Shown: positions 7,173 to 16,827, numbered from the stretch's first letter. The stretch is DNA of 64,000 bases from Shewanella eurypsychrophilus (GCF_007004545.3 NZ_CP045503.2:4496102-4560101); one strand, 5' to 3'. Program-made: numbers and translations. The notes: generated by a model not told the origin, from the sequence alone.

Positions 7173-8861
7173 ATGGACGATCATAAACGCCCCCTCTACC
7201 TCCCCTTTGCTGGGCCCGCTATTCTCGAAGCCCCTTTGATCAACAAGGGCAGTGCATTCACCGATGAAGAACGCATCTTCTTTAACCTTGAAGGTCTTCT
7301 CCCCCACGTTATTGAAACCATCGAAGAACAGGCATCTCGTGCTTATGATCAGTACACTAATTTTACTAACGACCTAGATAGACACATCTATCTGAGAAAC
7401 ATTCAAGATACCAACGAAACGCTCTATTATCGTTTGGTTCAAAATCATATTACCGAGATGATGCCTATTATCTATACCCCAACAGTGGGTATGGCTTGTG
7501 AGCGGTTCTCGAAGAACTATCGCCGTAACCGTGGTCTGTTTATCTCATACCCAAATAAAGACCGTATCGATGATATTCTTAATAACTCGACTCGCCAGAA
7601 AGTGAAGATCATCGTTGTTACCGACGGTGAACGTATTCTAGGCCTTGGCGATCAGGGAATTGGTGGTATGGGGATCCCCATTGGTAAGCTGTCTCTCTAC
7701 ACCAGTTGTGGCGGGATCAGTCCAGCTTATACGCTGCCAATCACCTTAGATGTGGGCACTGATAATCCGCACCTACTAGAAGATCCTATGTATATGGGCT
7801 GGCGTCATCAGCGGATCGGCGGTGAAGAGTACAACGACTTTGTCGAATCCTTTATGCAAGCAGTCAGTCGTCGCTGGCCTGATGCTTTGATCCAGTTCGA
7901 AGATTTCGCGCAGAAAAATGCCATGCCACTGCTTGAGCGCTATAAAGATCAATACTGCTGTTTCAACGATGATATTCAAGGGACAGCTGCAGTCACTGTT
8001 GGCTCACTCCTTGCGGCCTGTAAAGCCGCTAAGAGCAAATTGAGTGAACAGCGTGTCGCCTTCTTAGGTGCTGGTTCTGCGGGTTGTGGTATTGCTGAAG
8101 CCATCGTAGCTCAAATGATGGCTGAAGGTATTGATGAGACTCAGGCTCGCAGTCAAATTTTCATGGTTGACCGCTGGGGACTGTTACAAGACAACATGCC
8201 TAACCAGTTAAACTTCCAGCAAAAGCTAGCCCAAAAATCAGCAACGATTGCCAAGTGGAAGACTGACAACGACAACATAAGCCTGTTAGATGTAATGAAT
8301 AACGGTAAGCCGACTGTACTTATCGGCGTGTCCGGCGCACCAGGGCTATTTAGTGAAGAGATCATTAAGGCAATGCATAAGCACTGCCCACGTCCAATTG
8401 TCTTCCCTCTGTCTAACCCAACCAGTCGCGTCGAAGCCACACCAAAAGATGTGCTTCACTGGACCAATGGCCAAGCTCTAGTCGCGACAGGTAGTCCATT
8501 TGAGCCTGTGGTTATTGATGGCGAAACCTTCCAGATTGCTCAGTGTAATAACAGCTACATCTTCCCAGGCATAGGCCTAGGTGTACTGGCCGTAGGTGCT
8601 AAACGCGTCAGTGATGAGATGCTGATGGCCTCCAGCCGCGCCCTTGCTGAGTGTTCACCACTGGCTATCAATGGTGAAGGTCCGTTACTGCCGCCACTGG
8701 AAGATATTCAGCGTGTGAGTAGGCACATAGCTTTAGCTGTCGGCAAGGTAGCCGTTGCGCAAGGCCATGCCCTACCCTGTACCGATGAGCTACTAGAACA
8801 GTCAATCGAAGCGAACTTCTGGACTGCTGAGTATCGACGTTACAAGAGAACGTCATTCTAA
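7173..8861 (+). CDS. maeA: NAD-dependent malic enzyme
   Basis: The 562-aa protein is the full length of the large bacterial/eukaryotic-type malic enzyme (MaeA/SfcA), which oxidatively decarboxylates L-malate to pyruvate with NAD. Visible motifs are YTPTVG (malate site), the catalytic region with FEDFAQKNA and FNDDIQGTAAV (metal-binding Glu/Asp), the Rossmann signature FLGAGSAGCGIAE, and NPTSRVEATP near the C-terminus. ATG 7173 lies behind AAAGGTTACC. It is transcribed alone, ending in a heptamer array and a terminator. It feeds pyruvate from the TCA cycle during growth on organic acids. Confidence 0.97.
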   Translation: MDDHKRPLYLPFAGPAILEAPLINKGSAFTDEERIFFNLEGLLPHVIETIEEQASRAYDQYTNFTNDLDRHIYLRNIQDTNETLYYRLVQNHITEMMPIIYTPTVGMACERFSKNYRRNRGLFISYPNKDRIDDILNNSTRQKVKIIVVTDGERILGLGDQGIGGMGIPIGKLSLYTSCGGISPAYTLPITLDVGTDNPHLLEDPMYMGWRHQRIGGEEYNDFVESFMQAVSRRWPDALIQFEDFAQKNAMPLLERYKDQYCCFNDDIQGTAAVTVGSLLAACKAAKSKLSEQRVAFLGAGSAGCGIAEAIVAQMMAEGIDETQARSQIFMVDRWGLLQDNMPNQLNFQQKLAQKSATIAKWKTDNDNISLLDVMNNGKPTVLIGVSGAPGLFSEEIIKAMHKHCPRPIVFPLSNPTSRVEATPKDVLHWTNGQALVATGSPFEPVVIDGETFQIAQCNNSYIFPGIGLGVLAVGAKRVSDEMLMASSRALAECSPLAINGEGPLLPPLEDIQRVSRHIALAVGKVAVAQGHALPCTDELLEQSIEANFWTAEYRRYKRTSF

Positions 8862-8897
8862 TTCTTAGCTAAGAGTTAGGTCAGAAATTTGGTCTAA

Positions 8898-8973
8898 TTC
8901 GAGGTTCGAGGTTCGAGGTTCGAGGTTCGAGGTTCGAGGTTCGAGGTTCGAGGTTCGAGGTTCGAGGTTCGAG
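8898..8973. repeat. Tandem heptamer array (TTCGAGG, 10.9 units) after maeA
   Basis: Ten perfect TTCGAGG units plus TTCGAG. It starts 36 nt after the maeA stop and ends 8 nt before its terminator stem. Same unit and same placement as the array at 2283-2330. Perfect copies suggest recent expansion by slippage. Confidence 0.95.
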
Positions 8974-8981
8974 AACAGATT

Positions 8982-9014
8982 AAAGCTACCAGTTAACCTT
9001 GGTAGCTTTTTTTT
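8982..9014 (+). terminator. Rho-independent terminator of maeA
   Basis: Stem AAAGCTACC (8982-8990) and GGTAGCTTT (9001-9009), followed by a T-run. The heptamer array sits immediately upstream. Confidence 0.85.
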
Positions 9015-9140
9015 CCTTAAAATTAGAGCCTTGAAATTGCAGCCTTCGAATGAAGGCTGATGACATTTTCTGATTTAGCTTCTGGCTGAGTTGGTATTGG
9101 GAAGTGTGTTTATAACTTTTACCTTCATTGTTATCTATCG

Positions 9141-9279
9141 CTTGCAGCGGGCTTATATGCAGATGCTTCTGCGAGTCGCTGCAAGTCCATCCATGGAAGC
9201 TCTGCCAAATCATCCCTGATTTGGAAGCTCGCAGCCGCATCTACACCTGTTGATTACAAGAAAGTTATCTCTTCGATTT
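9141..9279. repeat. Nested-hairpin intergenic repeat, copy A
   Basis: CTTGCAGCG (9141-9149) and CGCTGCAAG (9177-9185) form a perfect 9-bp inverted repeat enclosing the small hairpin GCAGA-TGCT-TCTGC. It is followed by TCCA-TCCA-TGGA and by an 8-bp stem CCAAATCA-TCCC-TGATTTGG (9205-9224). The element ends with TATCTCTTCGATTT (9266-9279). Copy B at 35907-36034 has the same plan, with different stem sequences but the same last 14 bases. A spurious open frame crosses it. The remaining sequence from 9280 to 9576 holds no gene that I can see. Confidence 0.7.
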
Positions 9280-9576
9280 TGATTCACTTTAATGAGTTAA
9301 TCAAAATTGCACTCTTTTATATTGAGCTCAGCATGAAAGATAAGACAGAAATGCATAACTTTGCCCATGCCTAATATTCCCTTATTCAAAATAGAAGTAT
9401 CACCACGGAGCGTTTCGCTTACACGGAGAACACGGAGGTAAAGATGAAGAGTTCCAAAGTAGATAATTTATTAAAGTAAACGATTGAAAATCAGCGAACT
9501 TAACAGATACTAATAAAGCTCGATGAAGCATAAAGAAAATACTTAGAAAACTTGTGATTAGACAAGAGATAGAATA

Positions 9577-10449
9577 ATGAACTTACTACATCTTCAAGCC
9601 TTGTTACTGGCAATTGAGACTGGCTCTATTTCTGCGGCGGCGCGGCAACTGGGTAAACGCCAGTCTCAGGTTAGCCAATGGATCTCCGAGTTAGAGATTG
9701 ATTTGGGAGTGAGCTTTTTTGATCGCTCGGGCAACAAAACAAGCTTAAGTCAGGATGGCGAAAAGTTATTGCCCTACCTCACCCACAGCTTGAGCCAGCT
9801 GGATAAGTTTGTGCAAAGTGCCCAAGTTCTAGCTGAAAGTGAACCAAGCACACTAAGGATCGGCATGGAGAACTACATTCCTGATATCGCTTTTTCTCCT
9901 GCCCTGGCGTCTTTATTCGAGACGCCAAACCTGAGTATTGAGGTGTACCGAGAAAAAGTCACCCAACTAGAGAAAGATCTATATGAGGGACGTACAGATA
10001 TCATTCTGACTCACGAGTCTGACACTCTCCATCACACTCAATTTGACTACTGCCGTTTAGGTTATTATCACGAAGAGCTGGTGTGTAGCCCTCTGCATCC
10101 ATTGGCAGAACTCTCTAACATAAGCTTGCAAGATTTAAGTCAATACTGTGAATTAGTTTGGGGGGATATTGTTCATAGTGATGAAAATGGATTCAGTCCC
10201 CACTACGGACTATTTTCTGATATCAATACCCTCATCGCGATGCTAAAACGAGGAAAAGGCTTCGCGTTTCTCCCCCATGAATATGTGAGTTCGATGATTT
10301 CAGATAAGCAACTCATCCCCCTAGATTGCGATTTTGAGCCAGTAGGAATCAAGCGTAAAGTAGAGATCTGTTGGCGCAATGGTTTAACCTTGTCCAACAA
10401 GGGAGCCAAAGCAATTGATGCTTTCAAACAGGAACACCTATTGATGTAA
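9577..10449 (+). CDS. LysR-family transcriptional regulator
   Basis: The 290-aa protein has an N-terminal winged HTH (MNLLHLQALLLAIETGS, then SISAAARQLGKRQSQVSQW) and the typical LysR linker helix, followed by a type-2 periplasmic-binding-like effector domain from about residue 90. The HTH contains the usual AA..L...QS.VS..I spacing. The gene is not divergent to any neighbour; it converges on the amidohydrolase gene, so its target is not clear from context. About 300 bases upstream contain no gene. The effector is unknown. Confidence 0.9.
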   Translation: MNLLHLQALLLAIETGSISAAARQLGKRQSQVSQWISELEIDLGVSFFDRSGNKTSLSQDGEKLLPYLTHSLSQLDKFVQSAQVLAESEPSTLRIGMENYIPDIAFSPALASLFETPNLSIEVYREKVTQLEKDLYEGRTDIILTHESDTLHHTQFDYCRLGYYHEELVCSPLHPLAELSNISLQDLSQYCELVWGDIVHSDENGFSPHYGLFSDINTLIAMLKRGKGFAFLPHEYVSSMISDKQLIPLDCDFEPVGIKRKVEICWRNGLTLSNKGAKAIDAFKQEHLLM

Positions 10450-10478
10450 TGCCAGTTAAAAACACTCATTGCTGGCAT
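10449..10478. terminator. Hairpin between convergent genes
   Basis: ATGCCAG (10449-10455) and CTGGCAT (10472-10478) overlap the stop codon of the LysR gene. The T-run is poor, so this is a weak or mainly structural terminator. Confidence 0.45.
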
Positions 10479-10547
10479 AATCCATTGAGACCTCTGCCAG
10501 CGATAACTGTCATCTAGGGCACTTACATTAATAGTTATGGCTACAGG

Positions 10548-12242
10548 TTAGTGATCCTCAGCATCGAACACTGTTTTACCTTGCAACAGCGTCATAATGA
10601 CCTCAGCGTAAACAATTTCTTCAACTGCTAATTGAGTAATATCACTGTCAATAATCGCAAAATCGGCAGATTTATCGACTTCAATAGAACCCGTTATGTC
10701 ACTAATCCCAAGACTAGCGGCGGCATTGATGGTGTAAGCATCGATGGCTGTATCTATGTCAGGCAAACCTGTGGTCCCCATCTTAATACTGTTGGCAATG
10801 CCGACCAAAGGGTTGATATTGTGTACATTCCAGTCGCTGCTTAGTGTCACATTCGCGCCAGTATCAAAAATAGCCTTTAGGCTCATCAACAGGCTGCTAC
10901 GCTTTTCACCAAGAAATGGTTCTGCCCAGCTATGATCGTGATGGACGACATAATCCGAGCCCACTTGGAAGTCAGCTGTCACGTCTAACTTAGCAAAACG
11001 TGGTACATCTTGAGGATTGACCAGTTCAACATGAGTTAAAGTATAAGGCCTGTTAACACCCTTACTGCGAACATATTCTACCGCATTAAGTGACTCCCTT
11101 ATTGCCCCATCACCGATAGCATGAATATGGGCACCAAAGCCTATTTGATTCAGTTGATCCAACCAGATTGGCATCTGTTGCGGGGCAATATAGTTAATGC
11201 CCAAAGGCTCATCTGCAATATAAGTGTCTATATAGGGCTTGAGTAATTTTGCCGTGCCGTTGATAAAAATGCCATCGCTGTACATCTTCACTTGGTCGAC
11301 GAGAAGCAAACCGGACTTATCGCTTGAATGTATTGTCTTGAGATATTTCAACTGAGCAGCCATAGAATCGGTGGGATAGATCCAGGGGCGAAGCGATACT
11401 CTTGCGGTTAAGTCATCATTTTTCTCCGCCGATCGCCATACCTCATACCAGCCTCGCTTCCAGTACAGTCGGCCATCACCTATGGTAGTAATACCATGAG
11501 CCGCGGCCTCTTCCAACCCAGATATAAGGCCCATATAGCTAGCATCAAACAGATTTTCTAAACTGTTCCACGCCATCTCCATCACCAGATCGCCGGCATT
11601 ATCGAATAAAATACCATTGAGCTCGCCAGTTTCCTCGTCTTTCAGAATTTTACCACCTTGTGGTTCAATCGAATCTTTGGTGATCCCTGCAAGCCTAAGT
11701 GCTTGTGAATTCACCCACATTGAATGTGATGTTTGCTCCATGATGACAACGGGATGATCGGGGAATATACGGTCTATCACTTCAAGCGGTGTGCTATCGT
11801 TTTGCTCATTTAGCACAGCATCAATAGAGAAACCGTAGCCCATCACCCACTCATTATCATTAGCTTGTTTACGGCAGGCTTTCAGGTAGGGAACTTGCTC
11901 TGCCAGCGAGGCATCCATATTCAGCTCGCAGTTGCCACCCGCTGATGATGCAGCTTCAAACACATGATTGTGATTATCGATAAAACCCGGCATCACAAAT
12001 GCGTGCTCCAAATCCATCATCTGAGTTTGAGCATTACGATAGCTATTCACACCATTTTCATTACCTATATAGATAATATTCCCATCATAGACTGCCAGAG
12101 TATCGGCACTCTTATGGCCATAAATCACCGCATTGGTCATGATCAAATCAGCCAGTTCAGTTGGCTCAGTAGACTCGGCTTTACAACTTGTAGCTCCCAT
12201 GATTAAGCTCGCGATCAGTGCCAGTGAATACACTTTATTCAT
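10548..12242 (-). CDS. Lipoprotein amidohydrolase (amidohydrolase_3 / YtcJ-like)
   Basis: The 564-aa protein begins with a lipoprotein signal: MNKVYSLALIASLIMG, then ATSC, fitting the lipobox with Cys20 as the lipidated residue. The mature part is an amidohydrolase with the first metal site FIDNHNHV, the later HAIGDGAI helix (metal His), THVELVNP, and the C-terminal SSDWNVHNINPL with the catalytic Asp. YtcJ-like enzymes hydrolyse amide or N-acyl bonds; many have unknown substrates. Lipid anchoring suggests work in the periplasm. Convergent with the LysR gene, which may or may not control it. Confidence 0.88.
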   Translation of the reverse strand: MNKVYSLALIASLIMGATSCKAESTEPTELADLIMTNAVIYGHKSADTLAVYDGNIIYIGNENGVNSYRNAQTQMMDLEHAFVMPGFIDNHNHVFEAASSAGGNCELNMDASLAEQVPYLKACRKQANDNEWVMGYGFSIDAVLNEQNDSTPLEVIDRIFPDHPVVIMEQTSHSMWVNSQALRLAGITKDSIEPQGGKILKDEETGELNGILFDNAGDLVMEMAWNSLENLFDASYMGLISGLEEAAAHGITTIGDGRLYWKRGWYEVWRSAEKNDDLTARVSLRPWIYPTDSMAAQLKYLKTIHSSDKSGLLLVDQVKMYSDGIFINGTAKLLKPYIDTYIADEPLGINYIAPQQMPIWLDQLNQIGFGAHIHAIGDGAIRESLNAVEYVRSKGVNRPYTLTHVELVNPQDVPRFAKLDVTADFQVGSDYVVHHDHSWAEPFLGEKRSSLLMSLKAIFDTGANVTLSSDWNVHNINPLVGIANSIKMGTTGLPDIDTAIDAYTINAAASLGISDITGSIEVDKSADFAIIDSDITQLAVEEIVYAEVIMTLLQGKTVFDAEDH

Positions 12243-12643
12243 AAGTTCATCCTATTTCTCCCTGCTCTAAATGAGTATAGGGAATCTTGAGTTCAATTTC
12301 AGACAGGCTAGCCCGAAAGAAGAAATAGAGAAAAGTACTCACTATCTAAAATTTGAGATAGTGACATCTGGTATAAGAACTAGATACATTATTGTTCGAC
12401 TAAATAAGTAGGACATTTAGATATGTCTTTTTACACCCACAACCTATGAGCCACAAAAAAGATACTTTGAACTTGTTATCCGGCAAGTCACCAACCAAAA
12501 TCAAGGCATAAAAAAGGCCATGGAAACCCATAGCCTAAATCGAATAAACTCGTACACCTAGCGCTTAGCGGACAGGGTTAACATCTCACCCATTGGATGA
12601 TTTACTTATCGCCGACGATTAACCTTCGACTATTTGTCCTAAA
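12243..12643. other. Gene-free stretch
   Basis: It holds the upstream region of the amidohydrolase gene, which runs leftward, and the downstream region of the gene ending at 12644. Apart from the hairpin at 12508-12538, no gene, repeat or clear operator is seen. Confidence 0.6.
12508..12538 (-). terminator. Terminator on the minus strand
   Basis: On the minus strand, GGCTATGG and CCATGGCC (one mismatch) around a GTTT loop are followed by a run of six T. It lies about 105 nt downstream of the minus-strand hypothetical gene. Confidence 0.6.
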
Positions 12644-13081
12644 CTATTTACCTTCAATGACCGCCTTGATGCTATTGAGCAAGGCTCTGTCGGTGCGAGC
12701 TTTCTTGAGCTTTTTGATACTTTCTTTGAGTGATTCGTCTGAAATTTTGGTGAATATACCGTTATATTCCTTCTCATCGATAGCTTCATCACTGTCAGCG
12801 GCATCTGAGATGTCTTGTGCGACACGACTCAACTGTAACCAGGCATTAGCGATATAAAAGCCATGAAAGTCAGTTTGAGGCAATAAGGCTCTAGCACTTT
12901 TTGGCTGCGCTTCCCAGCCCTTGATGAACTTCTCATCACTGTCTTCGAGTAATTCGTTACACAGGTTGGCATACGCTTCCAACAAGTTTTCAGGGATCTG
13001 ATCCATTGGCATAACCACATTACAGACATTCAGTGACACTAGTTCGACACGCGCTTTGTACTCAGGAGTTATTTCTATCAT
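12644..13081 (-). CDS. Hypothetical cytosolic protein
   Basis: The 145-aa acidic protein is mainly helical, with no signal peptide or membrane segment. It begins MIEITPEYKARVELVSLNVC. The middle has LPQTDFHGFYIANAWLQLS and the C-terminus a charged helix (ESLKESIKKLKKARTD). I do not recognise a family. The frame is kept over its whole length, and a minus-strand terminator lies downstream, so it is likely a real gene. Two shorter minus-strand frames inside it are shadows. The relic at 13135-13257 is just upstream on the same strand. Confidence 0.6.
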   Translation of the reverse strand: MIEITPEYKARVELVSLNVCNVVMPMDQIPENLLEAYANLCNELLEDSDEKFIKGWEAQPKSARALLPQTDFHGFYIANAWLQLSRVAQDISDAADSDEAIDEKEYNGIFTKISDESLKESIKKLKKARTDRALLNSIKAVIEGK

Positions 13082-13134
13082 GGTTTTGCTCTATAAATGA
13101 ATAAATTAAAATTTGCTATTAACTATGGCTAAGC

Positions 13135-13257
13135 TTAAAACCCGCCACTGACAGAGAGGCCAGAGTTACCATTACCCGCTATCGGAGTCATGGTGATGTC
13201 TTTATACCTGTCCACTAAAGTAAAAGCAAAAAACATGACAGATAGGCTAGTGACCAC
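13135..13257 (-). pseudogene. Probable relic of an outer-membrane protein C-terminus
   Basis: The minus strand reads VMFFAFTLVDRYKDITM, then TPIAGNGNSGLSVSGGF and a stop at 13135-13137. Alternating hydrophobic residues and the terminal Phe resemble the last beta strands of an outer-membrane barrel. No start codon or longer frame is present. The family cannot be named. Confidence 0.4.
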
Positions 13258-13392
13258 ACTTATGTGTAAGCCCTAAGATGCAGTATCTTATGCTAAATAA
13301 TTGAATATATATCTGTACCGACTAGATATTGTTCTATCAAACTTGTGTATGCTACATAGGTAGATACATTTTCAAGGTAACGCAGTCAGATA

Positions 13393-15300
13393 ATGATCCA
13401 CCGGCAGTTATTTAAGGTCATCCAATTGAAGCAACCTCTTGTCAGGTTAACGCTTATATGGCGGACTTTGACTTGCCTAGCCATTCTCTCTTGTTCCCCA
13501 TATACCTGGGCCGAAACAGTCGATAGCATTGAAGAGACCTTCGTTTTACTTGAAAGCGGTAAAGTCATTGCCCCGAAAGAATTACAGCAAAGACTGACCT
13601 ACCTAAAGGCAAACATTACAGCAGATGACATAGTCAAATATCGCAGGTTGCAGCGAGCCTTATGCTGGAGTGCCGATGCGTTCGATCCAGATAAGCGCGC
13701 TGAAGGGCTAAAGTTCGTGCAGCAGCAGTTAACATCAGCGCTAATCACTCCTTCAGCAGAAACAATGGCAGATTTAAAGTTGTGTCGTGGCTGGTTTTAT
13801 CAATTTTCGGGACAAGTAGAGCTCGCTTTAGAGGAGTATAACCAAGTCGTAGCGACAGCCTATCAGCTAGAATCACCAAGATTAATCGCCGATGCTCGAG
13901 GACTTAGAGGCGCGATGCACTCTTTTCAGGGTAACTATGCTTCGGCACTAGAAGATCTATTTACTGCTCAACAGCTCTATGAAAGCTTGAACTTGACGAT
14001 TTGGAGTCAATATAACTTAGCAGAAATTGCCACCAGCTATCGTCGCTTTGGTGATCCGCAAACTGCCTATAAATATTATGAAAAACTAGCACTGCTATTT
14101 ACTCAATCCGGTGATCTTGAACTAGCGGCAGGTATGACGACAGAAGTGGCCATTGCTTTGGATGAGCTAGGAGAAAATGAAGCGGCATTAGATAAATACC
14201 TGCAGAGTTATCATTACTGGCAACAACAAGGCGATGAGCTAGCCATGAGTTTTGTCGCTGTCAACTTAGCCGGAACACTAATCAAATTAGATCAAATAGA
14301 TGAAGCTATTACTTATCTAGACTTTGCTAAAAACCATGTTGAACCAACCGAAGAAGCTTTTTATAGCTTTATGATGTTGTTCCGTGCCCAGATAAGCTTC
14401 TTAGACAAGAAGCCTCAAGCTGCACTTCCTTTCTTGCAACAAGCCAAATCGGCTTTCAAGCGTGTTAAAAATGATCGAGGGCTCTCCCAGCTTTATATCC
14501 TCGAAAGCCAGATCCACGCAAATTTAGCCAATTGGAAACAAGCATACTATTCACTTGAGCAATATATCGAGCTTCATAATCAACTCGATATTAAACAACA
14601 AAGCCATAGAACCACTGAGATGCGTACTCGTTTCAATACCAAGCAGATTGAAATTGAAAATACTCAGCTTATCGAAAAACAAGAGGTCAAAGAACGAGAG
14701 TTACAGATCCTACAGCAGAACCGCTATCTACAATTCACGGTTATTTTTCTGGCTATGATAGTCATCATCAATATCTCCTTCTTCGCTTATAAACAGGCGC
14801 AAAAATCTAAGTTGTTGGAAATATTGGCCCTAACGGATCATCTTACTCAACTGCCAAACAGGCGACATGCTTATACCTTAGGCGAACGATATTTTTCAGA
14901 ATCTGCTTCGCTGTCACTCATCCTTTTTGATGCAGACCACTTCAAAAAAATTAATGACCGATTCGGACATGATGTGGGCGATCAAGCACTCACCTCGTTA
15001 GCCAATATTGCCAACGCCATGATGAGGCAGTCAGACCTAGTCGGTCGGGTCGGTGGTGAGGAGTTTTTAGTGCTCTTACCCAATACAAATCTACAACAGG
15101 CTAAGGAGATTGCAGAGCGATTAGTCAAGGCCATTGCCAAGTCAGACCTCAGTGAGATAAATACAGAATTATCAATAACGATTAGTGCCGGTGTGGCAAG
15201 TAGGGAGCAAGATAAGAGCTTTTCAGAGCTATTTCAACGCGCAGATAATGCACTATACCTAGCAAAATCATCGGGAAGAAACTGTGCTAAATCAGCTTAA
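13393..15300 (+). CDS. Diguanylate cyclase with periplasmic TPR sensor
   Basis: The 635-aa protein has an N-terminal signal/anchor (TLTCLAILSCSPYTW) and then about 400 residues of tetratricopeptide-like helices (repeated A..Y...G.....A...Y patterns, residues ~100-420) likely in the periplasm. A short coiled coil leads to one membrane helix (QFTVIFLAMIVIINISFFAY, ~447-467) and a cytosolic GGDEF domain. The active-site motif is GGEEF near residue 554. An RxxD inhibitory site (RQSD) sits five residues before it, so product feedback is expected. It should make c-di-GMP from two GTP in response to a periplasmic signal. It converges on a solute-binding-like gene with a 20-nt gap. Confidence 0.93.
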   Translation: MIHRQLFKVIQLKQPLVRLTLIWRTLTCLAILSCSPYTWAETVDSIEETFVLLESGKVIAPKELQQRLTYLKANITADDIVKYRRLQRALCWSADAFDPDKRAEGLKFVQQQLTSALITPSAETMADLKLCRGWFYQFSGQVELALEEYNQVVATAYQLESPRLIADARGLRGAMHSFQGNYASALEDLFTAQQLYESLNLTIWSQYNLAEIATSYRRFGDPQTAYKYYEKLALLFTQSGDLELAAGMTTEVAIALDELGENEAALDKYLQSYHYWQQQGDELAMSFVAVNLAGTLIKLDQIDEAITYLDFAKNHVEPTEEAFYSFMMLFRAQISFLDKKPQAALPFLQQAKSAFKRVKNDRGLSQLYILESQIHANLANWKQAYYSLEQYIELHNQLDIKQQSHRTTEMRTRFNTKQIEIENTQLIEKQEVKERELQILQQNRYLQFTVIFLAMIVIINISFFAYKQAQKSKLLEILALTDHLTQLPNRRHAYTLGERYFSESASLSLILFDADHFKKINDRFGHDVGDQALTSLANIANAMMRQSDLVGRVGGEEFLVLLPNTNLQQAKEIAERLVKAIAKSDLSEINTELSITISAGVASREQDKSFSELFQRADNALYLAKSSGRNCAKSA

Positions 15301-15320
15301 AGCCATGACTCACTGAACAG

Positions 15321-16154
15321 CTAATTCTCAAGCCAAAGGATTTCAACCGAGTCAGAAACAGAGACGGAAATGTCACCAAAGTATTTAGCATGAAGTCGCT
15401 TAAACTTCCCTGATCTTTTAAAGACTGTTAATGCTTTGGCCCAGTGCTCTATCACCTGCTTATTGCTGCCTTTTGAGAAAGCTAAATAGAGTACTATTTT
15501 GTCGAAAGAAAATACCGACTTTACGCCTAGACTCTGTTTACCGACTTTCTCAAGCAAGCTAGCGACTGCGACATCTGCTTGACACCAAAGACGTATACGC
15601 CCTTTGAACAGCTGTTTCACTGAGTGCTCGGGAAAACTTGCTAATTGTAGATTCAAGACTCCGGCTTGTTTTAACAAGGCCTCACCGATAGTGCCCCGAT
15701 AAACGCCAATAGTGCCAATGCTTTTCAGATCCTCAACGCTATTTATTTGAATCTCATCTTCAGTAAGCGCAAACAGAGATACATTGCTACTCAAGATAGG
15801 TCCGACAAAATGAAATTTTGCCCTACGCGCCTCATTGATCGACGTGGCAAATAACAGCACCTTGGGCGTTTTCTCGGCAATGGATATGGCTCTGGCCCAA
15901 GGCATGACTTCAATGTTTTCATTACTGCCTACAAAGTGCTGCAATTGATGCACTAGCTCTACTGCAAATCCTTTGGCTACCCCTCTCTCTTCATAGGACA
16001 CTGGAGCCCAGGGTTCGGTGATAAGACGTAGTTCGGTGCTACTAAGGGAAGTAACGGTTTGATCGGCGCGAATGTCATAAGAGGATAAAATGAAAACACC
16101 AGTCACTATCAGTGTTTTCAGGATAAAGACGAACCTCATTAAACACTTTCCCAT
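15321..16154 (-). CDS. Periplasmic solute-binding-like protein (SBP_bac_3 / extracellular type 3)
   Basis: Start ATG 16154 (AGAGG just upstream) gives a 277-aa protein with a signal peptide (MRFVFILKTLIVTGVFIL, then SSYDIRA). A second ATG 15 nt later is also possible. The mature part fits the amino-acid-binding family: LRLITEPWAPVSYEE, GFAVELVHQL, a middle RRAKFHFVGPI segment and a C-terminal W..AL..FK.SGKFKRLHAKYFG. No ABC permease gene is nearby. In Shewanella such lone proteins are common and may be sensors or inactive relatives. It converges on the GGDEF gene. Confidence 0.85.
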   Translation of the reverse strand: MGKCLMRFVFILKTLIVTGVFILSSYDIRADQTVTSLSSTELRLITEPWAPVSYEERGVAKGFAVELVHQLQHFVGSNENIEVMPWARAISIAEKTPKVLLFATSINEARRAKFHFVGPILSSNVSLFALTEDEIQINSVEDLKSIGTIGVYRGTIGEALLKQAGVLNLQLASFPEHSVKQLFKGRIRLWCQADVAVASLLEKVGKQSLGVKSVFSFDKIVLYLAFSKGSNKQVIEHWAKALTVFKRSGKFKRLHAKYFGDISVSVSDSVEILWLEN

Positions 16155-16361
16155 AACACCTCTTAATATGCTTACAGATAGCAAAGAATTGGGGTTCACT
16201 GACCTTAACATATACCAATTTAACTATAGCAAAAGTGACATATTGTATTTCCCCTGCCCCTAAGTTAATTGTCATTATCTTAACTCCCCCTAGACATCAC
16301 ATTCAAAATGAATATTCAGTGATGCTTGTTCATCTAGGAGCTTAGGATTTAAGGAGAAGAT

Positions 16362-16817
16362 ATGTTGATAAAAAAAATTAAAACTCACACCACTGCGATG
16401 GTGATAGCTGCAGGTTTAACACTGACAAGCTTAGGCTTAGCCAGCTACTCACCTCCTGCATTAGCTGTTGCAGAAGAGAGCTCGATCTACACTATCACGG
16501 TTTGGAAAATACACCCTGGTCAGCATATAGCATTTATCGAATATATGCAGGAGTGGGAAGCCGTCTACAAGATCATCAAGCTTCCCCCAATGAAGTGGTA
16601 CAGAAAAATATCTGGTGACAGCTATGACTTTGTCAGTGTCAGTCCGCCATTTGACCGCACTGCAGAACATGAGATGGAGCGAGTTGGAAAAGAGCGAGGT
16701 CTGCCTATTGGTTATAACTACACATTAAAGCTCAACGAATTCGTCGATAGCTATACCAGTACCATAGTCGAAGGACCTCAATCTATGGCTGCACTGCTGA
16801 GTCAAATTGATAAATAA
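16362..16817 (+). CDS. Exported protein of unknown function, possible dimeric alpha-beta barrel
   Basis: The 151-aa protein has a signal peptide (AMVIAAGLTLTSLGLA) likely cut after PPALA. AAGGAG lies just before the ATG. The mature segment begins with the beta strand SIYTITVWKIHPGQHIAF, followed by a helix and by WYRKISGDSYDFVSVSPP. This order resembles a NIPSNAP-like or antibiotic-monooxygenase-like ferredoxin fold. I cannot name the family with certainty. It has no cofactor motif and seems to be monocistronic. An inverted CTAGGTTC-type repeat follows its stop. Confidence 0.6.
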   Translation: MLIKKIKTHTTAMVIAAGLTLTSLGLASYSPPALAVAEESSIYTITVWKIHPGQHIAFIEYMQEWEAVYKIIKLPPMKWYRKISGDSYDFVSVSPPFDRTAEHEMERVGKERGLPIGYNYTLKLNEFVDSYTSTIVEGPQSMAALLSQIDK

Positions 16818-16827
16818 TTTTAGGTCT

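Noticed and set aside
8898..8973. CRISPR array
   Set aside because: The units are contiguous 7-mers without spacers, and no cas genes are present.
8986..9240. 84-aa minus-strand ORF
   Set aside because: It runs through the maeA terminator and the nested-hairpin repeat; it has no ribosome site or domain.
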